Assembly: GCF_004359215.1 (NCBI RefSeq)
Contig: NC_090619.1
Span: forward strand, 6,606,179 to 6,670,178
Reading direction: 5' to 3'
From: Bremia lactucae
Lineage: Eukaryota > Oomycota > Peronosporomycetes > Peronosporales > Peronosporaceae
Length of the DNA: 64,000 bases
Shown: in pieces, positions 1 through 11,849 of the stretch
How positions within the stretch are numbered: the first letter of the stretch is position 1
How the letters are laid out: each line of letters opens with the position of its first letter
Translations under genes and position numbers: made by a program
Notes under the pieces: generated by a model
What the model saw: only the letters and a program-made list of their open reading frames with translations
Databases searched by the model: none
What the model was told of the DNA's origin: nothing

Positions 1-46
1 TATGCATAAAGCGCAACACTTTCGATGAACACATCAATCTTCAACA
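1..46. repeat. inverted copy of the copia LTR terminus, left arm
   Basis: Bases 1-50 are an exact reverse complement of 2563-2612. Bases 1-46 end in TCTTCAACA and 2567 begins TGTTGAAGA, so one reading is an LTR whose own termini are inverted repeats of at least 46 bp. The window edge cuts the left side, so the full extent cannot be seen. Confidence 0.8.
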
Positions 47-58
47 CTCTGGTAGCAC

Positions 59-2533
59 TTGTTGGTCACAAGATTTTACCGGGAGATCAAGATAATGCCT
101 GGGACTAAGATCAAGGTCATTCGAAGTGACAACGGTGGCGAGTACCGAAACGCGGCAATGGACAGTTTCTGCAAAGAGAAGTTCATCAAGCAAGAGTTTA
201 TAGTTCCATATAATCCTGAGCAGAACGGCATGGCAGAGCGCATGAATCGAACTCTGGTAGAGATGACGCGCTGCATGCTTAAGGACAGCGGTCTCGACAA
301 GTCTTACTGGTGCGAAGCTTTAATGACAGCAGCAGACATTCGTAACGTGGTTCCAAACTCGTCGAACAAGAAGTCAAGTTCGTACGAGATGTTGTTCAAG
401 CGATAGCCGCGCATCGATCAGATGCGCGTGTTTGGTTCGCAATGCTACGCGCATGTTACAAAGGAGAAACGAAAGAAGCTGGACGATTCGGGCGTGACGT
501 GTTATTTTTTTGGCTATGCAAAGGATCACAAGGCGTATCGACTACTTAACGCGGATGACGGCTCTATCATAATTTCAAGAAGCGTGACATTTGACGAGCA
601 TTCCATTTCGAAGGCAATGAAAAGGGAAGACGAGCGAAATTTCGACATCATTGATGATGATGAACATTTGGAGACGTCGACACTTAGCGACAATGGTGTG
701 GAGGTTCCAGCAAATGATGAAAGGCTTCGAACTCCGCCACTTCGAGCTTGCCGTGATCCGATTCGTGGTAGTCGAAACGAGTCCAGTGTTCAAGATCAGG
801 TTCCCACTCGAGCATCAAGCACGCCCGGAAGAGACGGCGAAGAAGAGTGGATGATGCGACCAATTCGAAAGAAAGGCGGTGTGGTGCGTTATGAACGAGA
901 GTTCCCCAATCTACGCCGCGGTCACTTTAACTTGGACGATTTTGAAGGAGAAGTCTCGTTTTATTGCTTTGTTGCAGATTGTGATGGAGAACAAGCTTCA
1001 AGCTACGAAGAAGTATTGAAGAGTACGAACAAGAAGCAGTGGCTGGAAGCGTTGAAGAGTGAGATGCAGTCACTCAACGAACACAGCACATGGGCGTTAG
1101 TGGACATGCCACCGAACAAGAAGGCTGTTGGCTGCAAGTGGGAATTTCGGATCAAGCGCGATCCAAGTGGAAATATTGTCAAGTTCGAGGCACGATTAGT
1201 TGCAAAAGGATTTACCTAGCGGCCTGGGATCGACTTCGTCGAGACTTTTGCACCAGTGGCACGCAAAGAGTCGATTAATACGGTGTTAGCTATTGCAGCT
1301 GCTGAGACTTGGAGGCAGAAAATGTTGACGTTGATACCGCATTCTTGTATGGAGAAGTTGATGAGGAGATCTACATGGACCAACTTGACGGTTTTGAAGA
1401 TCAACAAAATCCGATGAAGAAGTGTTTGCTGCAGAAAGCGCTGTATGGAACCAAGCAAGCGGCGCGGCAGTGGAATAGCAAACTAAATCAGCATCTGGAA
1501 AACCAAGGATTCAAAAGCACTTCAGCGGATCCGTGTGTGATTATTCGAGTGTCAAGCGGCGAATACAGCATCATTGTAATCTACATGGACGACCTAATAC
1601 TGTTTGGCAAGACTAAGGAGCACATTACGAACATTAAGTGTGCGCTTAAGCAAGACTTCAGCATCAAACAGCTCGGGGATCTCAAGTACTGCTTAGGAAT
1701 CGAGATTCACCGCAAGCGCGATGAACACTTGATTAAGATGAATCAGAAGGCATACATCAGGCGACTATCAGAAAAGTATGGAATTGAGAATTACAAGGAC
1801 GTGCACACACCAGCGGACAACAACTCGAAACTGGTGAAGATGCCTGAAGAGGAAGCGTTTGTACCGAGGTTTCCGTATCGCGAACTGGTGGGTGCATTAA
1901 TGTACATAGCGACTTGTACACGACCAGACATCGCGCATGCGGTTGGCGAAGTTGCCAAGTTCTGTGAGCGCTACGGGAAGTCACACTGGGTGGCGGCCAA
2001 GCGAATTCTCAAATACTTGAAGACGACTAAAGATATCAGCATTTTGTTTAGCGGCGTTAACAAGGGAGAGCTTATTGGATTTGCAGACGCAAACTGGGCA
2101 GGCGACTTAGACACGCGGCGTTCAACGACAGGATACGTGTTCTTCTGAACGGCGGCACGATCTCATGGAATTCCAAGCGACAGCCAATCGTTGCGACATC
2201 AAGCACGGAAGCAGAGCACATGAGTCTATACAGCGCAACTCAAGAGGCTATGTGGCTTCGAAATCTGATAAAGGACTTGGAGTACAAGACTGATATGGCG
2301 ACGACAATCTTTCAAGACAATCAAGGATGTATTGCGCTTGCCAAGAATCCTGTCTACCATTCGCGCACGAAGCACATCGACATCAAGTTTCATTTCTTGC
2401 GTGAGAAAGTGGCGAGTGAGGTAATTGTAGTGGAGTACAAGCCAACCGAAGAAATGATCGCGGACGGATTGACCAAGGCACTTCCAAGAGACAAGCACAC
2501 CAAGTTTATCATGGGACTCGGCATGGCACCATA
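59..2533 (+). pseudogene. copia pol remnant (integrase, RT, RNase H)
   Basis: Frames read in order: integrase core (SDNGGEYRN near 121-150, then PEQNGMAERMNRTL), integrase C-terminal part with FGSQCYAHV from 422, RT from about 1000 (KWEFRIKRDPSG, then AFLYGEVDEEIYM), the catalytic YMDD at about 1580, and RNase H (SSTEAEHMSLYSATQEAMWL and a final KALPRDKHTKF). It is broken by an in-frame TAG at 404, another at 1217, a frame change near 1309, and a stop plus frame change near 2146. Complete copia polyproteins are roughly 1300-1400 residues; here only the distal part survives. The family assignment is firm; no function remains likely. Confidence 0.9.
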
Positions 2534-2566
2534 AGGGCATCACTTCGAATGCACATCAAGGGAGAG

Positions 2567-2612
2567 TGTTGAAGATTGATGTGTTCATCGAAAGTGTTGC
2601 GCTTTATGCATA
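2567..2612. repeat. start of copia 3' LTR, right arm of the inverted repeat
   Basis: It follows the purine tract at 2555-2566 and starts with TGTTGAAG. It is perfectly complementary to bases 1-46. Downstream of 2612 the similarity stops, and I do not find the matching LTR end before the SINE-like sequence at 2674. Confidence 0.75.
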
Positions 2613-2673
2613 TGCGTGTATAAGGGATCGTATGACAAGAATTATACAGAGATTTTGAATGTGGAAAATATCG

Positions 2674-2860
2674 TGTGTTGTGGCTTAGTCGGGTAAGGCA
2701 TGGCGGTGCGTCCCACTGGTCACCGGTTCGATACCCGGTAACGACAAAAAGTAAAACCTTCGGGAACTGGTGTTTGGGGTTCACCAGCACTGTACCGCCA
2801 GAGAGTGAGGTCCCCCATTTATGGTAGTCCACATAATCTGGGAAAGGGGGCGCAGCGAAC
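2674..2860 (+). repeat. tRNA-derived SINE-like sequence
   Basis: An A-box consensus match (TGGCTTAGTCGG, 2681-2692) and a B-box-like GGTTCGATACC (2725-2735) lie at tRNA-like spacing. The acceptor and T stems do not pair well when folded by hand, so this is not a normal tRNA gene. Non-tRNA sequence follows to about 2860, including a GC-rich stretch before an AT-rich region. tRNA-related SINEs are known in Phytophthora. The 3' boundary is a guess and I saw no second copy in the window. Confidence 0.45.
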
Positions 2861-3059
2861 GATAGGAAAGAATTAACGGTAGGATAAAGCTAATGGTAGG
2901 ATAAAGTTAACGGTAAGATTGAGATAAACTCAAAATATAACTTACTTTCCGGTTTGCAATCTCGACCGTAAGCACATCTTCAAGCTCATAGCGTTAACGT
3001 AAATCAACAAATACAATGTACAGTGCGCTCGACTTAGTCGATAATTTTATAAGCTGCTC

Positions 3060-4240
3060 CTGCGAACTAGGGACATTCCGCTTACAGCAGTTAACACCCC
3101 AAGGGGTATGATATGGGATAGGTTGGTAATGTCAAAATGGCTTTCCAATGCTGCGGCTTCTTTAATCGTATATTGAAGCAACTGCTCCGTCCTCATCGAG
3201 CTTATGCACCAGCTGATTTTAATGACAGTTTTATCCTCAATTGTTCGGAGCAGGGTCGGTCGGATGTAGAAAACCACATGAACCCTTTGCGAGCAGAGCT
3301 CGAGTGCATGCGCACATGCCAATGCTTTCAAAAATGTATCTTCGGTGCAAAAAGAATTTACTTTCTAGGATTATTAATCGGGAAGCGAGGCCTTAGAGTA
3401 GATCCTGCCAAGGTAAAAGCCATAGTTGATTGACCGATTCCTTAAAACCATTAAGATAGGCGTAAGTTGCTAGGCCTAGCCAACAACTTGCACAAGTACA
3501 GACGAAACAACGCTGGCTCGGCCGTTATCCAGCCTTCTGAAGAAGATTAGATTGGTGCTGACGAGCACCGAAGATGATGCTTTCAAAGCATTTAAGGATA
3601 GTCTCATCCATGCTCCGATTTTAGCTCAGCCAAATCCTAGTCGGCCTTTTAAAGTCGTCTATGACGCATCTGATTTTTCCATAGCCGCTCTGTTACAAGC
3701 AGATAAATATGGGCGGGAACGCATTATTGCCTTCGAGTCTAAGCAGCTCAAAGCTACAAAAAACAACTTATTTCATGACATAAGGCTACTTGTGATGAAG
3801 TACGCTCTTGTCCAATTCATAGTACATATGCTTGGCTCTAAGCCTGTTGCGATCTATACAGATCATACGACTTTACGCTCCGCGACTAGGTCCCCTCATC
3901 TCTCACAGAGAATGGCTCGACGGCTTTCGCTCTTTGCCAAATATACCTTTGAGGTGACGTATAACCTGTGAAGCAAAATGTTTTGGCTATGCGTTATCAC
4001 TCCACCTCGATTATGAGCTCGAGATTGGTCAATTTCACAGCCGATCATCAGCAGACTGATGGTCAAATTGAACGTGTTAATCGCGATATTCAAGCCGTTC
4101 TGCGCAGTGTGTGTTGCTGAGACACCAAAGCGCTGAAGCAAAATGCTCCCGTTAATTGATTTTGCATTGAACAGAGCTGTGCATGCCTCTACAGGCTCTA
4201 CTCCGGCAGAAGCTGTACCGTGAGTTTCTCAAGTCCACAA
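3060..4240 (+). pseudogene. chromovirus pol fragment (RT end, RNase H, integrase scrap)
   Basis: 3137-3433 encodes the RT palm end (DFNDSF in place of the YFDD region, then GKRGLRVDPAKVKAIVD). 3552-3971 encodes an RNase H-like domain (VVYDASDFSIAALLQ, YTDHTTLRSA, LSQRMARRLSLFAKYTFEV). About 4020-4240 keeps an integrase scrap (TADHQQTDGQIERVNRD) in another frame. Several stops and frame changes separate them. The peptides match the element family at 53900-57524 much better than the fragment lying next to it on the minus strand. Confidence 0.8.
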
Positions 4241-4369
4241 TGCCCACTTATTTAAGCAACGTGACACTCAACATGATGCGTCATCGCAAATTATTATGAG
4301 ATTTATCTTCTTATAAGACTCTTCTACTGTCGCCAAATAATGTCAACGGCGGAACACTTATTGTTGCAA

Positions 4370-6240
4370 CAGTGGGCATATCCTCACTGTTGATTTGTAC
4401 AGCTGGCTCAAAACTCGGGCCGGCGCAAAAGAGCATTAGCGACGACATTAATTTGTCCTGGCTTAGCTTCTACGGAGAAGTAATATCCTCAAAGAAGGAC
4501 AACCGTCTCGTTATTTTTCGCGAGAGGTGTGGACTGTTTACGTCGGTGGGTAAAGACGCAGGGTCCGTGTTAACAATGACCGGTCTATCTCCCAAGATAT
4601 AGACCCTAAACTTAGCCAGTTCATGTTTCATGGCAAAGAGTTCATGACCATGGACTAGATAATTGAACTCAGCTGGTTGAGCTGACGCGACTGATAGCAG
4701 AAGGAGCAATGACAATCACAGTTTTATGACCATTTTACATCTCACTTTAGCAAACAAGAAATATGTAGTCATTTCGGCATGATTGCGCGAGAACTTAGTT
4801 AAGTGCGCAGCTAAGCCAAGAAACTCTCGGGGTCCGACTGGCACAGGCCAGCCGGTGATCGCCTCGATCTTTTTAGGATCAAGGCGTACGCCGTGTTTAC
4901 TACTCACGACGCACCCAAGAAATGACATTCCCTTGCAGCGAATATACACTTCTAGAGATTTGCATACAACTTATGCTTACGCATAAATGTAAGAACCTTT
5001 CTGTCGCGGGTACAATGTACTTTAACGACCGACTTTCTGTTCACGGCTCTGCTAGGTACGAAGACGTCATCATAAAAATCGGTGCAAAATCCGACACCGA
5101 TCTCAACAGATCGGTTACACATCTGTTGAATGTTAAAGGGGCATTACTAAGCCCCTATGCCATAACTAGCCACCCCCATCGCATCCCGCTTAATGTACTT
5201 ACTGCTGTGAACAGGATATCCTGATCATGTAAGAGGATCTAGTAGAGTCCATCCACCAGATTCATTGACGAAAAGGTACTATTGACGCACCGTCAATGAT
5301 TACGTCAAATCTCGTTATCGGCGTTTGATATGGGCCAGTACCTTTGCAGCGTTAAATTTATTGAATGGACGCACACAGATGGTCGAAGAGCAATGTAGGG
5401 AGGTGGTTGATACCCTCACATGGCCCGCTTCTAAGCGATCGGCAAAGAAATCGCCGACCGCTTATACTTGTTCACGAGGCAGCGGCCACTGCTTCATGAC
5501 ACAGTCTTTTGAACATGTATCAGGTCGATCTCGTGTCGAGTGCCTTTATCCTTAGGCAACTCGCACAATATCATATCAGTAACACATCGTAAAATTTAAT
5601 TAAACCCTTATACAAAAAAATTGTTTTTAGCGACTCCCAGGATTAAGACGTAAAACGTTCAATTCGAGTTTTCTCATCGAGCTCACTTTCGTCCATCGAT
5701 GAGCTGCTGAGAGCCCGCTCGTTCTCAGGACCAACACTATTCCGACCGGATATCTGCCACGTACTTGTCATCTGTGACAAGTACGCAGATCTGCTTGACT
5801 TTGCCACTACGCAGATCACGCAAGAACCGTTTCGGTTCAAGCGTTGGCAATTGAGTTAGCTCCGAAGTTACATTCGGAGGCGCTATATGATCAAGTGTAT
5901 AAGCGCCTACACTTGATCTGTTGTTTACTAAGACAATTAATGTCCCGGCCTCCTCTTTGGAACTTTTTTCCAAAGGTACCTGCAAACCTTTGATCACAGG
6001 GTTCTAAGGACTTATTGCCGCAAATTTTTGGGGACTTGTTTCATCAAGTTTTAATTGGAAAGTATCATCCCCAACTGCCTCTAGCTGTGGCTGCGCATTC
6101 GCAGCGAGTTCCTCTGCGAGCGACTCTCCAGTCGTTCTAGGATTTTCGCACTGCATCTTATTGAAGGGCGTTTCAAATTTTCTTGGATGTTGCTTTCCAA
6201 TCCAGCATCCTACTTTTGATCCACTCAACTTATTCGAGTG
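4370..6240 (-). pseudogene. gypsy pol fragment of a second family
   Basis: On the minus strand, from 6240 downward: a protease-to-RT linker (LPTLEPKRFLRDLRSGKVKQ near 5830 and SSSSMDESELDEKTRIERF at 5643-5720), an RT start broken by stops (about 5560-5240), RT end (FLGCVVSSKHGVRLDPKKIEA, 4860-4930) and RNase H (HELFAMKHELAKFRVYILGDRP, 4560-4650). The linker block also occurs at 16800-16975 (opposite orientation) and 17740-18240. The RT end resembles the element at 63325-64000, so this belongs to the 57-64 kb family. It is heavily decayed. Confidence 0.75.
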
Positions 6241-6577
6241 GTCGAACTTAAACGCTGTCTATGCTTGCGCACAGCCGTCGGAATTCAATCCACAATGTGA
6301 CGGGTTGTGGCGCTGAGGTCTTGTGCAGTCGAGCAAACGACCGTATGACAAACCAGACCATCTCACTCACTCGTAGTACATCCACACGCTTGATAACGAT
6401 ACAAGACGCTCAACAGATGACCATCTAAGAGAGACATCGTCGCTTACCCCTGGTAGCACTTCGTGGTTCGTTCAGCGGCTGCGCAGGTATTATCAAACGT
6501 ACACGTTAAACAAAGAAGCGGGAGCGTTTAAGCCACGCAAGAAAGCTTCCGCGAAACGCGTGGAAGATTCACTCATC
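6241..6577. other. unassigned, with one primer-binding-like site
   Basis: No coding signal. The string CCTGGTAGCACTT at about 6457-6469 is identical to the sequence that follows the LTRs at 57957 and 62645, so an LTR once ended just upstream on the plus strand, but the LTR itself is not recognisable. Confidence 0.35.
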
Positions 6578-7030
6578 AAAGTGGTATCGGCGCACCTTTC
6601 GCTTAGACTGACAACAGTGTAAGCCAACCTACACTGATAGCAGTGAAGGTGAGGTGTTTCGGTTACTGCCGTGCGGAGGAAGGTTATAAGTAGCTGAGAA
6701 GTCGTAGCTACCCTAGAACAATACTAAGTCTTATGTATAGGGAAAAAGTAAAACTGTATTAATATTAAAACATGTATAGCGCCTTTTTGCGTGCCGCACA
6801 ACCATGTCCAGTAACGCTTGGCGGGGTTGATTTTAACTTAAAATAATTTAATCATCAAAGCTGTTGTCCTGGTGCCTCAATATTACAAAATTTAGTAATA
6901 TTGGAAATATAAAGTTTAATTTTTTTAATGAAAATAATTTTGTAATTCTTAATTATTTTCCTCTTCTCGGAAATAACAGTAGTATTCCTCATACTGGAAA
7001 TAATATTTATGTATAGTGACGCCCGTTACA
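6578..7030 (-). repeat. degenerate gypsy LTR (solo)
   Basis: Read on the minus strand it begins TGTAACGGGCG at 7030, like the LTRs at 61500 and 62217. Its body matches the LTR at 19946-20426: shared CACTGATAGCAGTG-type motif near 6630, the GGCGGGGTTGATTTTAAC stretch near 6820 and the AATATTAC blocks near 6880. Ends are approximate. Confidence 0.55.
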
Positions 7031-7140
7031 ATGTACGCCTTTTTGCACTCTGCTTAAGATGTTGACGAATTTTCTCAGCCTCAGGTTGATATGCTCCGTA
7101 TTCCAATGTTTCTGATCGAGCTTTACTTGTATGAGGTCGT

Positions 7141-7598
7141 TGTATCGGAGCTAACTCGCTCCTAAAGTCCGAGAAAGACTTTTAAACTCAAGAGTCACCT
7201 AGTTCTATAAAACTAAGAAGGTCAACAACTCAGTAAGTCGAACCAGCTCGTAGAGCTTAATTAATCCTAATTCGAGGGACAGTGGTTCGCAAAACCAAGT
7301 GGCACCTAATGCCGGAGTGTATGTACCTTAGGAATACTTAATACTCTCACCGATCGCAGCAGAAGCCTAAGGAAGGCACTAGACACTCGAAGATCATGAC
7401 AGGAAGTGAATTTTATCCAAATTTAAATATGAACCTTACCATAATTACATTTAAAATAGATTTTGGCCACTCGATATCTATCTACTTTCACGCGTATAAC
7501 CATAATAAATGGAATTTTAATGAGATTAATTATATAAAGAGAAATTTTTTTTTTATCCATATTGTGATTTGTACCCAACAGATTTGTGCACCATTACA
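7141..7598 (-). repeat. 3' LTR of the old chromovirus
   Basis: On the minus strand it starts TGTAATGGTGCAC at 7598 and ends at 7141 (TGTATCGGAGCTAACTCGCT on the plus strand), matching the LTRs at 20990-21466, 27540-28005 and 44152-45287. The purine tract at 7599-7607 lies directly upstream in element orientation, which is why I call it the 3' LTR. Confidence 0.7.
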
Positions 7599-7608
7599 CC
7601 CTCCCCCA

Positions 7609-8380
7609 TCAGACTGTTGACAACAAGCGTCGACATTCGCTCTCATTTTCTCTTCAGGTTGGATAACGAACAGCTAGCCTAACGATTGGGTTTACCCTTT
7701 TGTCCTGTAACACCCAAACCAGTGTCATCCCCCAACCATTGCCTCCTTCCTGGAGTACGAAGAGATGGTGTTAAGGCTCCCAATTTGATTTTAGAATATG
7801 GTGTAGCGAATGCCTAAACCGCATTACGCAGTATACCGGGCCTGGAGGTCAACATAATAACAAATTCGCTTGATAAACAGCAAAAACAAGCTATCCTCAG
7901 GGAGGAGCAAACTCGTTGCCGAGCTGCGGCCCTTGCGAAAGCAAAAACTCATTGAGTATATAATTTCACATGGAAGAGGGCCTCCAAGAGGTTGCGGGTC
8001 GTAAGTTGTACGCCTGGGCTACTGAATCAAGGCAACTACGTCGGAGAAGATCGCCGCACGCGTTTTTTTAAATGAGCGATACCTTACCCCGTTATTTTTT
8101 ATGACACCACATCAGAATCCAGCGCGTCTGCGCGACCAAGCACGTGATGCCTCTATGCGTCTATGAGGGAAGTAGCGATCGTTTAATATCCAACGAGTCG
8201 GAATCAGATAACGAGGCATCGTTTGTTAAATGGGTACACCGGGCCCGTCTCCTTATGAATACATAGTCTCTTAGAGACTCTGTCGGAGCAGTCTACGTTC
8301 GTTTAAAATGGAAACTGGGCTTTCGTTTTGCAACATTAAATGCCAAAGGCCATCTAAGCGCGGCGTATCGACTCATTACG
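7609..8380. other. decayed 3' end of the chromovirus, no readable gene
   Basis: 7609-7700 resembles 21478-21560, the segment just inside the 3' LTR of the younger copy. About 7900-8290 has no recognisable counterpart in the window and no long frame; it may be an insertion. The chromodomain seen in the younger copy cannot be read here. Confidence 0.4.
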
Positions 8381-11300
8381 GTTTACGGCCCATACAGCGC
8401 TCTAGTGCTTCGGTTGCTCACGCAACAGTGGATCAGAGCCGCGTTGAGGCTAAGGTTCCATCCGTTTCCACCTCTATTGGTGGAAAGCGTCGATCGACGC
8501 AAGTTAATCCTGAGCGCGGCGCTCAAAACCGTCAAACGAACGGGCAATCTTGCCGAAGAGGAATCTCGAACTCCCACCTCGTTCAGAGGGCCTGCTGGAC
8601 CTTCTGACGAGGATGCTGCAATCTGCGCGCAGTCGACGTACTCGGCGCGAGCGCCTTTCAATCGACAGAGAGGGGTCTCTTTAGGGCTTAAGTAAGCCAA
8701 TGAAGAATACTGGGTTTGTACGCAGCTTGCGTGGGAGGTTAAGCGCGTAAGCTACGCCTTTTTTACCACGACCGTAAATGGTCCAAAAAAGCGTGGACGC
8801 AATTTGGTCTTAAAGACCGCAGATACTACGTTAGTAGATAGATTTATAGCATTTATTAAAACTAGATCACCGACCTAATAAGAATAAATACAGCTTTTAC
8901 CTTGAGCATTCGCTTGTTCTTTGTGTTTGTCTTGGCTATCAGCTTTGTATCCCGAGCAATCTGTAAGACATCTAATCGCGTTGCGAGAAACTCGCTAACC
9001 TAGTTCTAACGCTTAACAGGGCTGATGTCAGCAGCCGATCGTCTATCGCTCCCCCACCAAGCCCGAAACCACGGAGTGGTAGCGTTAATGTAACGCGTGG
9101 GTGTGTGAAGCTGTTCACGTAAAACGTAGTATAGCTTATGGAGGCATCCACGGCGTTGTTAAACGCGAACTCAACAATCAAGAGATTTTTGCTCCAGCGC
9201 CGTGGTGTTTCAGCACATATACTGCGCAGAACGTCTTCAATGACGTGATTAACACGCTCACTTTAACCATCGGTCCGCGGACGATCCGCCAAGTACATGT
9301 CCAATCTGGCGCCAAGCGCTCAGAAGATCGACTTCCAAAACGTACCTGTGAAGCGGGGTATTTATTGGAGACAATTGCTACTTGCGACCCGTGTTGGTGA
9401 AACGACTTGGGTCGTGTGTCGAACACACGATCAATAAACAGCCTTGCTGTAGCTTCACCATCGGTGGTTTCTGACACAGCCGATAAATGAGCCATTTTGC
9501 TCGAACGGCCATCAAACCACGATGTACGTGTCATCGGTCGGATATCTTGGTAGCCCAAACACGGTAGGCCAAACACATAATGATGGACCCCACGCTCAGT
9601 GAGTTCGAGCAAATTGGCAAGCGGAGCCGTTGCAGGTGCTGGAGGTTTAACCTGTTGACAAGTTTTGCATGTGCGAACATTGGTGCTTACCCATTTATAG
9701 AGTTAAGGTCACCAATAACTCTGGCTTAGACGAAGGCAAAGGTCTTTTCTCGACCGGAATGACCCCTAAAAACAGTATCATGTGCCTCATAGAAAGGTCA
9801 AAAGATACTTAAGCTCCTCTTCGTGGGGCACTACAATGCGCGGAAAATCCGCGGCATCATGCGAAAGAACGAGAGCCCCTTATCGGTAGAATATCGATGT
9901 AAGCTTGCTCTCAATCGAGCCAAAACTTCATTGTCCAAGTTTAAAAATTTCTTGCTGCTAAGAGTGCAAAGCAAAGCCACACACTCTTCATCGAACGGAA
10001 TTAGTCAATGATCGGCAACATCACGGCTGCCACATGAGCAAGCTCATAATCAGGGTGGCGTTATAACTCGCAGCTAAAGCATTTTCCTTTCCCAGCTTAT
10101 ACGTTACTTCAAAGATGTATTCGGCGAACTAAGAAAGTCATCGAGTCATTCTCTGGGAGAGATGAGGCGACTTAGTCGCAGGGCATAAAGATGCATCATC
10201 TGTATAACCCACGAAAGGCTTAGAGCCAAGCAGATGTACTCTGAATTTGACAAGAGCACACATCATCGCAAGTCATTCTTTGCCATGTACAGTATAGTTC
10301 TTTTATGCAACTTCAGCTGCCTAGACTCAAACGCAATTACGCGTTCTCGTTCATCTTGATCTGTTTGTGACAGGGCGCTATTGACGGTAAAATCAGATGC
10401 GTCACAGACGACACTAAAAGGCTGATTAGAATTTGGCAGAGCCGATACCGGAGCATGTATGAGACTATCCTTAACTGCTTCAAAACCATCACCTTCAGTG
10501 CTTGTCTAATACCAATATGTATCCTTTTTACAAAGGCTGGATAATGGCGGAGCTATACCAGTTGTGCAAGTAGTTGGCTATAGCCACTTACGCAAATCCT
10601 TTTGGTTTTAAGAAACCGTCCAATCAACAATGGTTTTGTACCTTAAGCGAATTCAGCTCTAAGGCCTCGCTTCCCATCAAAGCATTCTTTATAGGGAATT
10701 TCTTCCGCACCGAAGATGCACTTGAAAGCGTTGGCATACAAATTATTTGTGCGCATGCACTCGAGCACGGTTTACAAATGGGCGATATGATATCCACATC
10801 TGACTGACCCGGCTGCACGACTATGGAATACAATTCATCAAGTTAGTCTGTGCATAATCTCGATGAGGACGGAACAGTTGCGTCACTAGACAAAATAAAA
10901 AGTAGCCGGGGCATTGCAAAGCCCTTGTGGCATTACCAACCACTCCCACAGCAACCAATGCCATTTTCAATTTGGCTTTTTGACACAAAACGTTGGTGTC
11001 GAATGGGGACATTTACTTTCTCATACCTGTTAGTCTCGTGCTTAGCAAGGAAGAAGTTGCCAATGATATCACAATGTTCCTTTGTAATTTGGCACTGTCG
11101 TTTACACGGTTTTTAATTTCCGGAAATAAGCCAATTTCATGACGTTCACCTCTATCAGGAGGTAAAGTCTACGGTGGACTACGTCTGGGAATATCTAAGC
11201 AAAAAATACAAGAATGGATATGTAGGATCTTAAAATTGATGATCCACTCCGCGCAGCAAGTGCCGCCTTCGTATCCAAGAACAGCTTCATCCAGAAGCGA

Positions 11301-11525
11301 TAATGAGTTCAACTCGGTATCTGATCGAATTACCACTATCTCATATAAGTCATTAGCTTTTAAGGCCTGGTAAAACTCATCGACAAACATTTCACCTAGC
11401 TCCAAAAGAGCATGTAGCAAGGGGGTAACCTCAAGGCTAATATTAGCCTCAACGTTGCCAGTCGCGCTATTAACAAGTGTACATAGCTGTTTCGCTATTG
11501 TCACTGTCTGATATGATAGATGCAT
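8381..11525 (-). pseudogene. old chromovirus pol (linker, RT, RNase H, integrase)
   Basis: The minus strand reads downward: linker (LLHALLELGEMFVDEFYQAL, 11340-11420), matching 54230-54300 of the younger copy; RT (about 11100-10560) with many stops; RNase H (about 10480-10080); integrase (9612-9178, with FDGRSSKMAHLSAVSETTDG and ATARLFIDRVFD, where a normal integrase would read FVDRLSKMAH); integrase core end (EFAFNNAVDASISYTTFYVN, 9110-9175); and an integrase C-terminal scrap to about 8700. The order and spacing equal those of 53900-57250. Frameshifts and stops are frequent, so no product is expected. Confidence 0.75.
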
Positions 11526-11849
11526 CGCGCCGTACGGTATCTGACTTTAGTTTTGGTTGTCTCGACGGCGAGACAGTACACCTCATAGAGGCCGAAACAT
11601 TAATATTTCTAAGTCTTACAGGTTCTTAAACCTGAGCTTTATCTTGAAAAGAGCCGATGTCCATCCCAACAACCAATGAGGAGTAACTTAATTCAAACTC
11701 GTCATCCAGTACCACTACACGTGCACCTGAGAAATTACAACCTAAATGACTCGGCCCTTGACCCATAAGGCTTCCAGCATTCAGTGATTTGTTATCACAA
11801 CGAGTATCACTCAACGGAGTACGTGCCGTTTCACCAACAGGAATAATAA

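Larger units (their letters stand above)
1..2612 (+). mobile_element. Ty1/copia retrotransposon remnant
   Basis: The element holds integrase, reverse transcriptase and RNase H in the copia order (IN before RT). Position 46 is the likely end of the 5' LTR, followed by a primer-binding-like CTGGTAGCACTT at 49-60. Gag, protease and the first half of integrase are missing, so the internal region has lost its 5' part. A purine-rich tract at 2555-2566 precedes TGTTGAAG at 2567, the likely 3' LTR start. I could not find the end of the 3' LTR, so it is truncated or diverged. The copy is inactive. Confidence 0.85.

Noticed and set aside
2674..2748. A functional tRNA gene
   Set aside because: Both promoter boxes are present, but acceptor and T stems contain several mismatches and no clear anticodon arm can be drawn.
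8308..8695. Overlapping plus-strand frames of 96-99 codons
   Set aside because: They correspond to the antisense strand of the chromovirus 3' region, as at 21557-22165.
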